From Candidatus Saccharimonadota bacterium (GTDB lineage: Bacteria; Patescibacteriota; Saccharimonadia; Saccharimonadales; Saccharimonadaceae): 64,000 bases of DNA. The translations under genes were made by a program, and so were the position numbers. Below are positions 45,901 through 53,505 of the stretch, piece by piece. The stretch lies in assembly GCA_017519305.1 (NCBI GenBank), contig JAFWSN010000001.1, forward strand, positions 308,296 to 372,295. The letters run 5' to 3'. Position 1 is the first letter of the stretch; each line of letters opens with the position of its first letter. The notes beneath the pieces were generated by a model. The model did no database searches, was not told where the DNA came from, and saw only the letters and a list, made by a program, of their open reading frames with translations.

Positions 45901-48234
45901 ATAGCTTAATGTATCGCGTACCGTCGTATTTGGACCAGCAACAATGAACTTGTTATTGTCTTCTTTGTCTACCGCGACAGTACTGAGGCTTACAACCGTT
46001 ACAGTCTGGCCTTCATCGTTCAAATTTTTATGCTCAATCGCCAAGACATTGTCGAAATATACTTCCTGGAAGGCCACAAGTTCGTGTCCTTTTAGTCCGG
46101 TAGTATTTACATTAAAGCTCATATATTCTACGCCCGTATTCGTGCTTGGCGTGATAGTCTTTGTGGCAGTAGACACCTGAGTGTTGGTGTTCTTGTCCAT
46201 CAAAATACCGTGAATCACATAGGTAAGGCCAGATTTCAAAGTATAGTTAATTTTATCCACCACCGCAACGTTGGTGCCTTCAGGAACAAACTTGTCACCA
46301 TCAGCCTGGTCGGTTGCGACAGTCGAAAGACTCAAAACCACGCAGTCGTTATACCAGTTACCAAGACTAACTACGGTATTGTCGGCATTGATCGTAAAGG
46401 TCTTGCTCGAAGTGTCGTTATTATAACAGAATTTGTTACCGAAACAGGTCATCTCGGTAATGGTGTAAGTATCGTACGGCAAAGCACCAAGGGAATTATT
46501 TGGGGTAGTATTGCCAAACCAAGTACCGTAACCAGCGTAAATATAGTGTTTTTGCTCGCCAATTACGGCGGTAAAGGTAAGACTATCATAGCCATTGGTG
46601 CGATAGGTATGCAAGTTGAAACTACTCGATGTATTAACCACACCATTCGAATCGGTCACGACGATGTGCGATTCACCAGTCGTGTTGGATCTGATCCTAA
46701 AGGCAACATTGGCCATTGGGGAATTACCATTGTTTTGGTCAATCTTTCTAAACGTCACGTCACCACGTTTGACCTGGTTAGGCTCGTCAATCGTAATAAC
46801 AGCATTATTATTTTGTGGAATAGTTACAGTTCTAACTGGAGCGGTACGATTATAGCCAGGACCAGCAACAGTTTCAGTTATTTCATAGGTACCATATGGC
46901 AAGTTGTTGAATGAAATACTACACTGACCAGCCGGAACCGTACCGGTAGTAAGCTGACCACCTACCGGGATAGTATTGCCACCATAAACCACTGGATATG
47001 TGGATCGGTTAACAATGCTAAAGGTACTGCTCGACAATGCTGCCGAACCAAGAGCAGTACAGCCACCAGTTTCTGAGTCAACCTTCCTGACGGTGATGGA
47101 GCCTTTCTTGACCGTGTCGTAGAAAACTAAGGAAGACATATCTCCTTCGTAATAAATCGTAGCCGTCTGCGGAACAGTAGCATCATAATAGGCGTTGCCG
47201 GAAGTCTCAACCACTTTATAAGTACCAATTGGTAAACCAGAGAATGAAAGTCTACCCTGCGCATCCGTATTACCAGAAGTTACTAAATCGTTGTCGTTAT
47301 AGAAGCCACCGGTATCTGGGCGATAAATCCTACCAACCGCACGTACTTCAAAATGGATGTTGGCAAAGTTACCATTACCTTGTGGATTAGTGCCAGTATT
47401 AGCATCTCTTTTTTCAATATTAATACCACCAAACTCGGCGCTTTCAATCCAGACAATATCTTGGAATTCATCCGGATCATAATTTGAAGAATCATAGCCG
47501 TCCGGATAGTCATTCTCGTCTGGATTCTCTCTATCCACACGATAAATACTGTATGATTGAGCAATTGAGTACGCATCGGTGTTGTTAGTCTTTTCCGCAC
47601 GCAACACAGCAATCATATTATCAACAAGTTGTCTATGATTCTTTAGGCCAGCATAATCGTTAGCATACAAGGCGCCAAGTATGGCATGGATATAAGCATA
47701 ACGCGTGTCCGCATTGTCAGTTAAACCTGCGTTGGCGAAATAAGTTGCCGCACCAGAATCAGTAAAAATCTTATTGTATAGCGCGTTAGCTACTGCCTGC
47801 ACCGCTGCTGGTGGGTTCACACCACCTCCGGTACCAGCAAAAATCGCCATCTTCATTAACTGATATTTTTCAGCGTTGTCGTTTAGCCTCAAAACTTGAT
47901 ATGTGCCATCAAGCGGTTTTAGGCTCGGGTTTGCACAATATGAAACATATCTAGTACTAGAGCTACTTGGGTTTGGCTGTGTCCAGAAATGATGCGTCGT
48001 GCCACGATTCGGATTGCCCTGGCTATCCCAACCTTCCATGTTTGGAGTCTCACCATAATGAATTTTATCGTCTGGGCTATAGATAATTTTGACCCATTGG
48101 CCCGTCTGCGAAATAGCAGTCGCTTCTTCGTCGACACGCTTAGTCGCAGCAAAAGCGACGAGACCGATTACCCCGATAATTAGCAGTGCAAAAAATGCTC
48201 TCCTAAAAAATCTCTTTTTTGTGTGCAAAATCAT
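42925..48234 (-). CDS. Giant wall-anchored adhesin: thioester-like domain, SpaA/Cna-B domains, nine VaFE repeats, VPDTG signal
   Basis: Surface protein of 1769 residues. In order: signal/membrane segment (about 10-30); an N-terminal domain (35-265) with YCANP (Cys100) and AAVQAVANALY (Gln146), the two short motifs that form a Cys-Gln thioester in gram-positive thioester adhesins; three Cna-B/SpaA-like domains (about 268-640); nine VaFE (Thr-Gln ester bond type) repeats of about 120 residues (about 645-1722); VPDTG (1723-1727); a membrane helix; basic end. Repeats 2-9 each hold two Cys (Y-C-L and C-G), both missing in repeat 1. A covalent host-attachment stalk is the likely role (inference). 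It has a consensus promoter and its own terminator. Confidence 0.9.
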   Translation of the reverse strand: MILHTKKRFFRRAFFALLIIGVIGLVAFAATKRVDEEATAISQTGQWVKIIYSPDDKIHYGETPNMEGWDSQGNPNRGTTHHFWTQPNPSSSSTRYVSYCANPSLKPLDGTYQVLRLNDNAEKYQLMKMAIFAGTGGGVNPPAAVQAVANALYNKIFTDSGAATYFANAGLTDNADTRYAYIHAILGALYANDYAGLKNHRQLVDNMIAVLRAEKTNNTDAYSIAQSYSIYRVDRENPDENDYPDGYDSSNYDPDEFQDIVWIESAEFGGINIEKRDANTGTNPQGNGNFANIHFEVRAVGRIYRPDTGGFYNDNDLVTSGNTDAQGRLSFSGLPIGTYKVVETSGNAYYDATVPQTATIYYEGDMSSLVFYDTVKKGSITVRKVDSETGGCTALGSAALSSSTFSIVNRSTYPVVYGGNTIPVGGQLTTGTVPAGQCSISFNNLPYGTYEITETVAGPGYNRTAPVRTVTIPQNNNAVITIDEPNQVKRGDVTFRKIDQNNGNSPMANVAFRIRSNTTGESHIVVTDSNGVVNTSSSFNLHTYRTNGYDSLTFTAVIGEQKHYIYAGYGTWFGNTTPNNSLGALPYDTYTITEMTCFGNKFCYNNDTSSKTFTINADNTVVSLGNWYNDCVVLSLSTVATDQADGDKFVPEGTNVAVVDKINYTLKSGLTYVIHGILMDKNTNTQVSTATKTITPSTNTGVEYMSFNVNTTGLKGHELVAFQEVYFDNVLAIEHKNLNDEGQTVTVVSLSTVAVDKEDNNKFIVAGPNTTVRDTLSYCLKAGKTYSIIGSVLDRTTGQVVMSNGGPVTKSANITPTTNCGTTTMEFDIDTSELAGHDLVVYENIYYQNSPVIAHNVLTDEDQTVTVVSMSTYADDKADNDKLIVDGPNASVEDEITYCLRANKAFRIEGTLMDRQTGEPVMNGGSAVTSTKTITPSTACGVTTMDFDFDATGLGGHDIIVYQKVYFGTSDLVIAEEDINSEDQSVTAVKVSTTATDSSDGDRYVLPGENTVVKDTIHYCLKPGMTFYTVGRLMDAETGRILVSPDGYRIERSKFIEPVGENCGDVEMEFTIDTTEMVGRDVVIYEDIYLDEFGDVSLLKHRDIADEEQTFTVVDLSTAASDNADGDKMVVAGENAQIKDDISYCLKAGREFTIVGTLMDKETGEPVKDARGESVTASKTFTPDTNCGTTSLVFDVDTSALGGHDVVVFERAYDDRDELAVEHADINDEGQTVTIIEVKTTATDKEDGDHYLFPGDTATITDEIHYCLKPGMTFVIEGTLMDKNTGNLIVDNEGNPIVLTTEVNPEQNCGTTSLEFEISTNELAGHDIVVFEKVYLNDVEILDHSDLTDEDQTVTVITLSTIAVDAADGDKLVIADTESEIIDTVSYCLKAGRTYTLIGALMDKVTGELVKGADGELLVVEKELTPDENCGFTTMSFTVDSTELYGHDLVVFEAVKIDDKLIITHEDIDDEAQTVKIINIKTTASDKAGNKYILFDAETTIVDKVEYCLVKDTTYRLVGTLMDKATGEPVLGEDGEPMTQTATFGSNTDCGTVSVEFKLDTTEMLGREFVVFETVYEGDDELISHADLEDWGQTVVIAGYETYASYKGKDSKELELEKGEVVIEDEVKYCLKANRKFTFVGRLMNKNTGEPILIDGKPVEHKTTFTPEEDCGSFIATYTFDVSKIAAGDFIIVIVDDVFDENGDLVLGYHDLNNQDETVILSVPDTGAHTYDAGGSRSDRVIVVLLGAMFAVVVIIVRSCGKAIIGVKK
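43069..46340 (-). repeat. Nine tandem VaFE-domain coding repeats (about 360 bases each)
   Basis: Each unit starts with a Thr-rich strand (for example STVATD), contains a LMDKxTGE-type loop and GHDxVVFE, and ends in DEGQTV or a variant. They are diverged at DNA level, so not recent copies. Repeats 1 and 3 have Gln for the VaFE Glu; repeat 9 lacks both that Glu and the usual Gln. Confidence 0.88.
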
Positions 48235-48280
48235 TTAAACAACACCTTTTTTATTTTTCTATATGACCTTTTATACCCCT

Positions 48281-48310
48281 ATTATATACATAAGCAATAT
48301 AGTTTGTCAA
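48281..48310 (-). promoter_or_regulatory. Consensus promoter of the adhesin gene
   Basis: Minus strand TTGACA, 18-base spacer with TTGCTTATG, TATAAT. The leader holds AAGGTCATAT (minus strand of 48261-48270). Confidence 0.8.
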
Positions 48311-48326
48311 GAGTTTTAAGGAAAGA

Positions 48327-48357
48327 AAAACACCGTTTATATAAACGGTGTTTTTTT
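48327..48357 (-). terminator. Terminator of the Pro/Thr stalk gene
   Basis: AAAACACCGTTTAT/ATAAACGGTGTTTT perfect stem with flanking T run; near-symmetrical, so it works in both directions. Confidence 0.88.
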
Positions 48358-48367
48358 AAAGCAACAG

Positions 48368-49171
48368 TCAATAGTACATCCACGCCGGATCAATTTCATT
48401 CAGCATTCCGACCGGGTCAAAACCGATATTACAATAACTATACGTTGCGTTCGGATCATTGCTATCTATCGGAAGATAAGAAATTTCCCACTCTCTTTCA
48501 CCTCTGCCTATAATAGCAGACCCCTTATACGTACCAGTCGCATTAGTGAATTTTATCTTATATTTTTCACTATTTTCGGACGTAATGGTATACCCGAGCG
48601 ATTTTATATGAGCCAATACGGTCTCATATTCAGATTTGAGATCTCTGCCCGGCGGGTCAGACGGCGTCGGTGTAGGATTAGACGGTGGCGTCGTAGGAGT
48701 CGGCGTAGCCGGCTCAGGCGTCGATGTTGGCGGCGGAGGTTCCGGTGCAACCGTCGGCTCGGTTGACTTTGTCGGCTTTGGCTTTGGCGTCGGTGTCGCC
48801 GTTGGCGTAGCCGTTGGCTCTGGGGTCGATGTCGGCTCCGGCGTAGGTGTCGGAGTTTCTGTCGGTTCCGGAGTCGGAGTCGGTGTAGCCGTTGGCTCTG
48901 GTGTTGCTGTAGGCGCTACCGTAGGCTCCGACGTTGATGTCGGCTCAGCCGTAGTTGTAGCTGTAGTTGACTCGGTCGGGAGTGCCTCGACAGTGCCCGA
49001 AGTCTCAGTCGACTTCTTATTGCAGCCAACGAGACTAATCGTCAGACCAGCAACCAAAGCCACAACGACAACCACAACACCTACCAGAATCCACCTAGCG
49101 CGTTCTGCGCGCTTGGCGTTTTTCCATTCTTCGTAACTGTTCCTTTTTGTAAGGTGCCTCTTCTTTCCCAT
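48368..49171 (-). CDS. Membrane-anchored Pro/Thr-rich stalk protein
   Basis: Not recognised by family. 267 residues: basic cytoplasmic start (1-26), one membrane helix (27-48) ending LVGC, a long linker (about 60-170) of imperfect TPTPEPT-type repeats like wall-spanning stalks, then a small C-terminal domain (about 177-267) with two-strand/helix character and a single Cys. The Cys in LVGC resembles a lipobox, but the basic start is long for a lipoprotein signal. The C-terminal domain would be displayed outside the wall. Upstream of the adhesin gene on the same strand, with its own promoter. Confidence 0.78.
   Translation of the reverse strand: MGKKRHLTKRNSYEEWKNAKRAERARWILVGVVVVVVALVAGLTISLVGCNKKSTETSGTVEALPTESTTATTTAEPTSTSEPTVAPTATPEPTATPTPTPEPTETPTPTPEPTSTPEPTATPTATPTPKPKPTKSTEPTVAPEPPPPTSTPEPATPTPTTPPSNPTPTPSDPPGRDLKSEYETVLAHIKSLGYTITSENSEKYKIKFTNATGTYKGSAIIGRGEREWEISYLPIDSNDPNATYSYCNIGFDPVGMLNEIDPAWMYY
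48660..48990 (-). repeat. Degenerate Pro/Thr/Glu codon repeats
   Basis: Low-complexity tandem array encoding alternating Pro and Thr with Glu/Ala/Ser. It also leaves a long Gly/Val open frame on the plus strand, which is an artefact of the repeat. Confidence 0.85.
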
Positions 49172-49223
49172 ATCAAGGCCCCCCTTCTGAAAGAGTAAGG
49201 GGCTTCAGCCCCTCCTACCTGTT

Positions 49224-49252
49224 ATTATATCATACTTTCGGTTATTTGACAA
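49224..49252 (-). promoter_or_regulatory. Promoter and leader hairpin of the stalk gene
   Basis: Minus strand TTGTCA, 17-base spacer, TATAAT; a leader hairpin AGGGGCT/AGCCCCT follows, then a G-rich ribosome-binding site. Confidence 0.7.
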
Positions 49253-49307
49253 GGCGAGCAAAAGATGGCATGCCTTTATTAACCGCTGATTTTATAAAAA
49301 TAATCTC

Positions 49308-49336
49308 TTTACAAGTGGGGCAAAATAGTCTAAAAT
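49308..49336 (+). promoter_or_regulatory. Promoter of tuf
   Basis: TTTACA, 17-base spacer, TAAAAT. A leader hairpin TTTGGAGC/GCTCCAAA (49350-49379) precedes AAAGGAG. Confidence 0.65.
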
Positions 49337-49407
49337 AATACCGTAGAGTTTTGGAGCTGGTTTTTATTAGCGCTCCAAACGTAATAAATAATATAAAAGG
49401 AGAATGA

Positions 49408-50592
49408 ATGGCAAATTTTGACCGTTCCAAGCCGCACATCAACGTCGGCACCATGGGTCACGTCGACCATGGTAAAACCACTTTAACTGCTGCGATTACT
49501 AACGTCCTCGCAAAGAAACTTCCTTCAGAAGTTAACAAAGCCGTTGCTTACGATCAGATCGATAACGCTCCAGAAGAGAAAGCTCGTGGTATCACCATCG
49601 CTACTTCTCACCAAGAGTATGAATCTGAAAAACGTCACTACGCCCACGTCGATATGCCGGGCCACGCTGACTACATTAAAAACATGATTACCGGTGCTGC
49701 CCAGGTTGATGGTGCTATCCTCGTAGTTGCTGCTAACGATGGTCCACTTCCACAGACCCGTGAGCACGTTCTCTTGGCTCACCAAGTTAACGTTCCAAAG
49801 ATCATCGTCTTCCTCAACAAGATGGACCTCGCTGATCCAGAACTCGTTGAGCTCGTTGAAATGGATGTTCGTGACCTTCTTAACAAATATGGTTTCGATG
49901 GTGACAACGCTCCAATCATCAAGGGTTCTGCTACCAAGGCTCTCGAAGGTGATCCAGAAAACGAACAAGCTATCATGGATCTCGTCCACGCTATGGATGA
50001 ATACTTCGATATCCCAGAACACGATCTCGACAAACCATTCCTCATGCCAATCGAAGACGTCTTCTCAATCAAAGGCCGTGGTACCGTTGCTACCGGTCGT
50101 ATCGAGCAAGGTGTTGTTAAATTGAACGACGAAGTTGAAATCGTTGGTCTTAAAGAAACTCAAAAATCAGTTGTTACTGGTATTGAGGCCTTCCACAAGA
50201 CTCTCGACCAAGGTCAAGCTGGCGATAACGCTGGTCTCTTGCTCCGTGGTATCGAGCGCGAACAAATTGAACGTGGTCAGGTTATTGCTGCTCCAGGTTC
50301 AATCACCCCACACACCGAATTTGAAGCACAAGTTTACATCTTGAAGAAAGAAGAAGGCGGCCGCCACACCCCATTCTCAAAGGGTTACAAGCCACAATTC
50401 TACTTCCGTACTACGGATGTTACCGGTGAAGTCGAACTTCCAGCTGACAAAGAAATCGTCATGCCTGGTGACCAAGTTACCTTCAACGTTAAACTTCTTG
50501 CTCCAGTCGCTATGAACAACAACGACCGCTTCGCTATCCGCGAAGGTGGCAAGACCGTTGGTTCTGGTGTTATCACCAAAGTTATCAAATAA
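49408..50592 (+). CDS. tuf: Elongation factor Tu
   Basis: GTPase delivering aminoacyl-tRNA to the ribosome. At 394 residues all domains are present: G1 GHVDHGKTT (18-26), [13 protein letters not shown] (about 58-70), DMPGHADY (80-87, with Met where most have Cys), G4 NKMD (135-138, canonical) and domains II-III ending [15 protein letters not shown]. It has a single promoter with structured leader and its own terminator, separated from fusA by about 9.7 kb of minus-strand genes. Confidence 0.98.
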   Translation: MANFDRSKPHINVGTMGHVDHGKTTLTAAITNVLAKKLPSEVNKAVAYDQIDNAPEEKARGITIATSHQEYESEKRHYAHVDMPGHADYIKNMITGAAQVDGAILVVAANDGPLPQTREHVLLAHQVNVPKIIVFLNKMDLADPELVELVEMDVRDLLNKYGFDGDNAPIIKGSATKALEGDPENEQAIMDLVHAMDEYFDIPEHDLDKPFLMPIEDVFSIKGRGTVATGRIEQGVVKLNDEVEIVGLKETQKSVVTGIEAFHKTLDQGQAGDNAGLLLRGIEREQIERGQVIAAPGSITPHTEFEAQVYILKKEEGGRHTPFSKGYKPQFYFRTTDVTGEVELPADKEIVMPGDQVTFNVKLLAPVAMNNNDRFAIREGGKTVGSGVITKVIK

Positions 50593-50609
50593 TTGATACT
50601 TGAACTACA

Positions 50610-50640
50610 AAAAATCCGCCTCGAAAGGGGCGGATTTTTG
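50610..50640 (+). terminator. Terminator after tuf
   Basis: AAAAATCCGCC/GGCGGATTTTT stem. Its symmetry allows use by the convergent gene at 50655. Confidence 0.9.
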
Positions 50641-50654
50641 TTGTCTATTATTAT

Positions 50655-51599
50655 TTAGAATCCGTAACGCATCTTGCGAATACGGCGCTTTTTAATAGTC
50701 GTAATAATACCAATGATCACAATAACTACTAGAACCAACACCACAATTAGAAGCGGCAATGGACAGACGAAAACAAAACGCGTAATTGTCTGCGATTCAA
50801 CCCCGGTAGCATGTACCGTATAAATAACTTTGAATAGCCCTAACATTGGTACATCTTCCCACATAATTGTATTTTTATGCGAGGAATCCGGCAAAACCGC
50901 AATACTATTGCTGTCATGCCAAAGCTCTTGACCAAAGATATTTTCAATCTTCAGCTCGTTGGTCGTAGCAATATCAATATTGCCAGTGTTCTTGACTATC
51001 GACTGAGCATAGATTCCAGTTTTATTATCAAGCGTGCCGTTTTCAACTACCAAATCAACAACCTCGGCCTGCTCAATAGTTTCACCGTCAAGCGCCGAAC
51101 CAGAAACGATCATCCCAGCGCGAGAAACCGAGCTGATACCGCTACTTGGCTCGTCCTTGTAAGTTTCTACGAAAATCACCGCGTGCTGACTACCAGCCGG
51201 AACACTACTCGGCACATTTACTCTGTAGGAAACCTCTTTTTCGGTGCAAGCCGGAACGGAAACGATTATCTCGGTCAAATATCCATCCTCGCCTTCAAAC
51301 TCAATCCAATTGCTAATTTGCGTATGGTCGGTTGCGGTCGAAAAATCTTTTTCATTATCACTACTGCCCGCCGAATACGGCGCCGTATAGACTCGGTACT
51401 TAGCGTCATTTTCCGAACTTATATTCTTAACTTTGACCTTGCCCTCATGCACATCGCCAGAATGGAAACTAAAATCTTCCGAAACCGGCGCAATAGACAC
51501 TCCGCCAGCCCCAGTTTTACAATCAAGCGCCGAAACCGATACTGCCCCAAAAACAGTTACTAACATCGCAAAAGCCACCGCTGCAAAAATCTTTTTCAT
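50655..51599 (-). CDS. DUF916-like Ig-fold surface protein with C-terminal membrane helix
   Basis: About 314 residues: signal peptide (ending VSA-LD), a first Ig-like domain opening GGVSIAPVSEDFSFHSGDVHEG (split), a second Ig-like domain, VCP, a membrane helix and a basic KKRRIRK tail. Paralogous to the protein at 9298: same layout, the W-x-x-x-P-M-LG-x-F segment and the VCP before the helix. Differs in holding extra Cys (CKTG, PACTE). ATG 51599 follows AGGAGG; ATG 51611 is possible and would be leaderless, since TATAAT ends seven bases before it. No WxL partner adjoins it, so it may serve the one at 8702. Confidence 0.78.
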   Translation of the reverse strand: MKKIFAAVAFAMLVTVFGAVSVSALDCKTGAGGVSIAPVSEDFSFHSGDVHEGKVKVKNISSENDAKYRVYTAPYSAGSSDNEKDFSTATDHTQISNWIEFEGEDGYLTEIIVSVPACTEKEVSYRVNVPSSVPAGSQHAVIFVETYKDEPSSGISSVSRAGMIVSGSALDGETIEQAEVVDLVVENGTLDNKTGIYAQSIVKNTGNIDIATTNELKIENIFGQELWHDSNSIAVLPDSSHKNTIMWEDVPMLGLFKVIYTVHATGVESQTITRFVFVCPLPLLIVVLVLVVIVIIGIITTIKKRRIRKMRYGF

Positions 51600-51618
51600 A
51601 TTCCTCCTCATTGTATTT

Positions 51619-51624
51619 ATTATA
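51619..51624 (-). promoter_or_regulatory. -10 box of the DUF916-like gene
   Basis: Minus-strand TATAAT, seven bases before ATG 51611 and nineteen before ATG 51599. Confidence 0.5.
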
Positions 51625-51649
51625 TATCGTACCCGTACTCTAAAGAGGA

Positions 51650-51677
51650 TTGATTTTTTCTAAAAAATATGTATAAT
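51650..51677 (+). promoter_or_regulatory. Promoter and leader of rpsJ
   Basis: TTGATT, 16-base spacer, TATAAT. The 86-base leader can close CTCTA/TAGAG around AACC/GGTT, a possible regulatory fold. Confidence 0.55.
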
Positions 51678-51769
51678 TAGGAAACATATCAACATTAATT
51701 ATCCATCTCTAAAAACTCATCGACGAACCATCTAAGCGTTCATCTGAGGTTATAGAGAGAAGGGAACAC

Positions 51770-52120
51770 ATGGCAGAAGCCAAAAAACCAGCTGCAAAAA
51801 CCGCAGCAAAAAGCGAAGGGCTAAAAATTCGCATCCGCCTCAAAGCCTATGACCACCGCGTCATCGACCAGAGCGCAAAACAAATTATCGACACCGCTAT
51901 TCGTACCGGTGCCCAGGTTTCAGGTCCAGTACCTCTACCAACCAAACGTTCAACTTTCACCGTTGTTAAATCTCCACACGTCTACAAGACTGGTGGTGAA
52001 GCCTTCGAAATGAAAGTTCACAAACGTCTTATCGACATCCTTAATGCCACCCCAAAAACCATCGAGAGCCTCCAAAACCTCTCTTTGCCTGCTGGCGTTG
52101 ATGCCGAAATCAAGATGTAA
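51770..52120 (+). CDS. rpsJ: 30S ribosomal protein S10
   Basis: Ribosomal protein and, in many bacteria, antitermination partner NusE. Core seen: [21 protein letters not shown] (split about 19-39), [22 protein letters not shown] (split about 52-73) and the C-terminal [10 protein letters not shown]. At 116 residues, a 15-residue Lys/Ala N-terminal extension precedes the usual start. It does not lead an S10 operon here: the next gene is a Mur-ligase-like gene, separated by a structured hairpin. Confidence 0.97.
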   Translation: MAEAKKPAAKTAAKSEGLKIRIRLKAYDHRVIDQSAKQIIDTAIRTGAQVSGPVPLPTKRSTFTVVKSPHVYKTGGEAFEMKVHKRLIDILNATPKTIESLQNLSLPAGVDAEIKM

Positions 52121-52132
52121 TTTAAGAGAAAA

Positions 52133-52210
52133 ACATTAAAAGATGCCCTCCGAGGACCATAAGCTCGGCCGAACGGCCTTGAGTGTGTCCGAGGAGGGCA
52201 CTTTTAATGT
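52133..52210. ncRNA. Structured hairpin element, copy 1 (downstream of rpsJ)
   Basis: Long stem ACATTAAAAG..TGCCCTCC pairing with GGAGGGCA-CTTTTAATGT, a tandem GA/GA internal loop, GGAC/GTCC, then a 29-base apical part (52158-52186): CATAA, CTC/GAG, a GGCC/GGCC hairpin and TGT. The apical part matches that of the element at 59608-59679 although the outer stems differ in sequence. It ends nine bases before the next -10 box. Likely an RNA element or structured terminator; strand not certain. Confidence 0.65.
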
Positions 52211-52218
52211 TTATATGT

Positions 52219-52224
52219 TATAAT
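52219..52224 (+). promoter_or_regulatory. Leaderless-type -10 box of the Mur ligase-like gene
   Basis: TGT-TATAAT ends six bases before the ATG at 52231. Confidence 0.6.
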
Positions 52225-52230
52225 AGATAT

Positions 52231-53505
52231 ATGATATTCGTATCAAAATTCAAGAAGCGTTTTTATTTTACTGCCGCGAATTACTTCAAACACTTTGCTA
52301 ATCGCTCCCTAAAACGCTGGAAACCACGCATTATCGCTATTACCGGTTCGGCAGGTAAAACCACCATGCTCAACCTCATGGAACTTCAGATGGCCGACAA
52401 GGCCAACTTCTCCCACGACGCCAACTCGGCCTTCGGTATTGCTTTTGACATCTTAGGAATGAAAGGCGTCAAAGGCTCTAAACTCCACTGGATTCGTCTC
52501 TTTATTGAGGCCCCATTCCGCTCGCTATTCTATACGCACAAAAAACCATTCTATGTAGTCGAAATCGATGGCGAACGCCCACACGAAACCGAATTCCTCG
52601 CTACCTGGCTCAAGCCGGAAGTCACAATTTGGGTTTCGCTCGGCCTCTCACACGCCGCCAAATTTGAAAACGTTGTTAAATCAGGCGAGTTCGACTCTCT
52701 CGAAGAAGCTATCGCCAACGAGTTTGCCAAGCTTCCAGAAAATACCACCAAATTAGTTTATATCGATGCCAACGACCAACACATGAAGGATGCAGTTAAA
52801 GACATCAAAGCCAAGGTTGTCGCCATCAAGAAATCTGAGCTCAAAAAATATGTCGTCTACCCACAGTACACCGATTTTACCTATGGCAAAACCACTTTCC
52901 ACTTTAGTCACCCAGAGGTCCGCAATCTAGCCTTCCATCTCTTGGTTCTGCAAGACTTGATGAAATATCTCAAGCTCCCATTCAATCCAGATTTTTCAAA
53001 CGTCAAAGTACCGCCTAGCCGTAGTTCATATTTTGAGGGAATCAAAGGTATTGGCATTATAGATAGCAGCTACAACGCTCATCTCATTTCGATGACCTCG
53101 TTCCTCGAAATGGCCCGCCTCATGCACACCGATCATAAATGGCTAGTTATCGGTGATATTATCGACCAAGGTTCAATCGAAAAAGAAGAGCACGAAAAGC
53201 TCGCCAATCTCATCGCTGACGTCGAACCAGAAAACATTATTTTGGTCGGTGAACGCACCAAAAAATACACCGCGCCAAAGCTCAAAGAGCTCGGTTTCTC
53301 CGCTCACACTACCACCGATCCGCACCGCGCACTCGAATATATTGAAAAACATATCACCGGCAAAGAAACCCTCTTCTTTAAGGGTAGCCAATACCTTGAA
53401 TGGATTATTGAAAAACTACTCAAGAACCCAGAGGATGCCGACAAACTTTGTCGCCGTGAACCAGCCGCCGTTAAACGCCGCAAAAAACGAGGCCTAGATT
53501 CATGA
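52231..53505 (+). CDS. Mur ligase-like protein (MurF-related)
   Basis: ATP-dependent amino-acid or peptide ligase of the Mur family: basic start, P-loop ITGSAGKTTM (37-46), the central domain with VVEIDGERPHE (about 110-120) and GLSHAAKFENV, an ALD-type C-terminal domain with RSSYFEGIKGIGIIDSSYNAH (split about 268-288) and GDIIDQGS. At 424 residues it lacks most of the usual N-terminal UDP-binding domain. With the FemAB-like genes downstream it may add a residue to the stem or cross-bridge (inference). ATG 52231 fits the -10 box; longer starts would run into the hairpin. Overlaps the hydrolase gene by 4 bases. Confidence 0.85.
   Translation: MIFVSKFKKRFYFTAANYFKHFANRSLKRWKPRIIAITGSAGKTTMLNLMELQMADKANFSHDANSAFGIAFDILGMKGVKGSKLHWIRLFIEAPFRSLFYTHKKPFYVVEIDGERPHETEFLATWLKPEVTIWVSLGLSHAAKFENVVKSGEFDSLEEAIANEFAKLPENTTKLVYIDANDQHMKDAVKDIKAKVVAIKKSELKKYVVYPQYTDFTYGKTTFHFSHPEVRNLAFHLLVLQDLMKYLKLPFNPDFSNVKVPPSRSSYFEGIKGIGIIDSSYNAHLISMTSFLEMARLMHTDHKWLVIGDIIDQGSIEKEEHEKLANLIADVEPENIILVGERTKKYTAPKLKELGFSAHTTTDPHRALEYIEKHITGKETLFFKGSQYLEWIIEKLLKNPEDADKLCRREPAAVKRRKKRGLDS

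Noticed and set aside
43048-46914. Several 70-230-codon open frames on the plus strand
   Set aside because: They lie opposite the adhesin gene, recur at the repeat period and have no promoter or ribosome-binding site.
48636-49136. Long Gly/Val-rich open frame on the plus strand
   Set aside because: Mirror of the Pro/Thr codon repeats of the minus-strand stalk gene; no ribosome-binding site and composition explained by the repeat.
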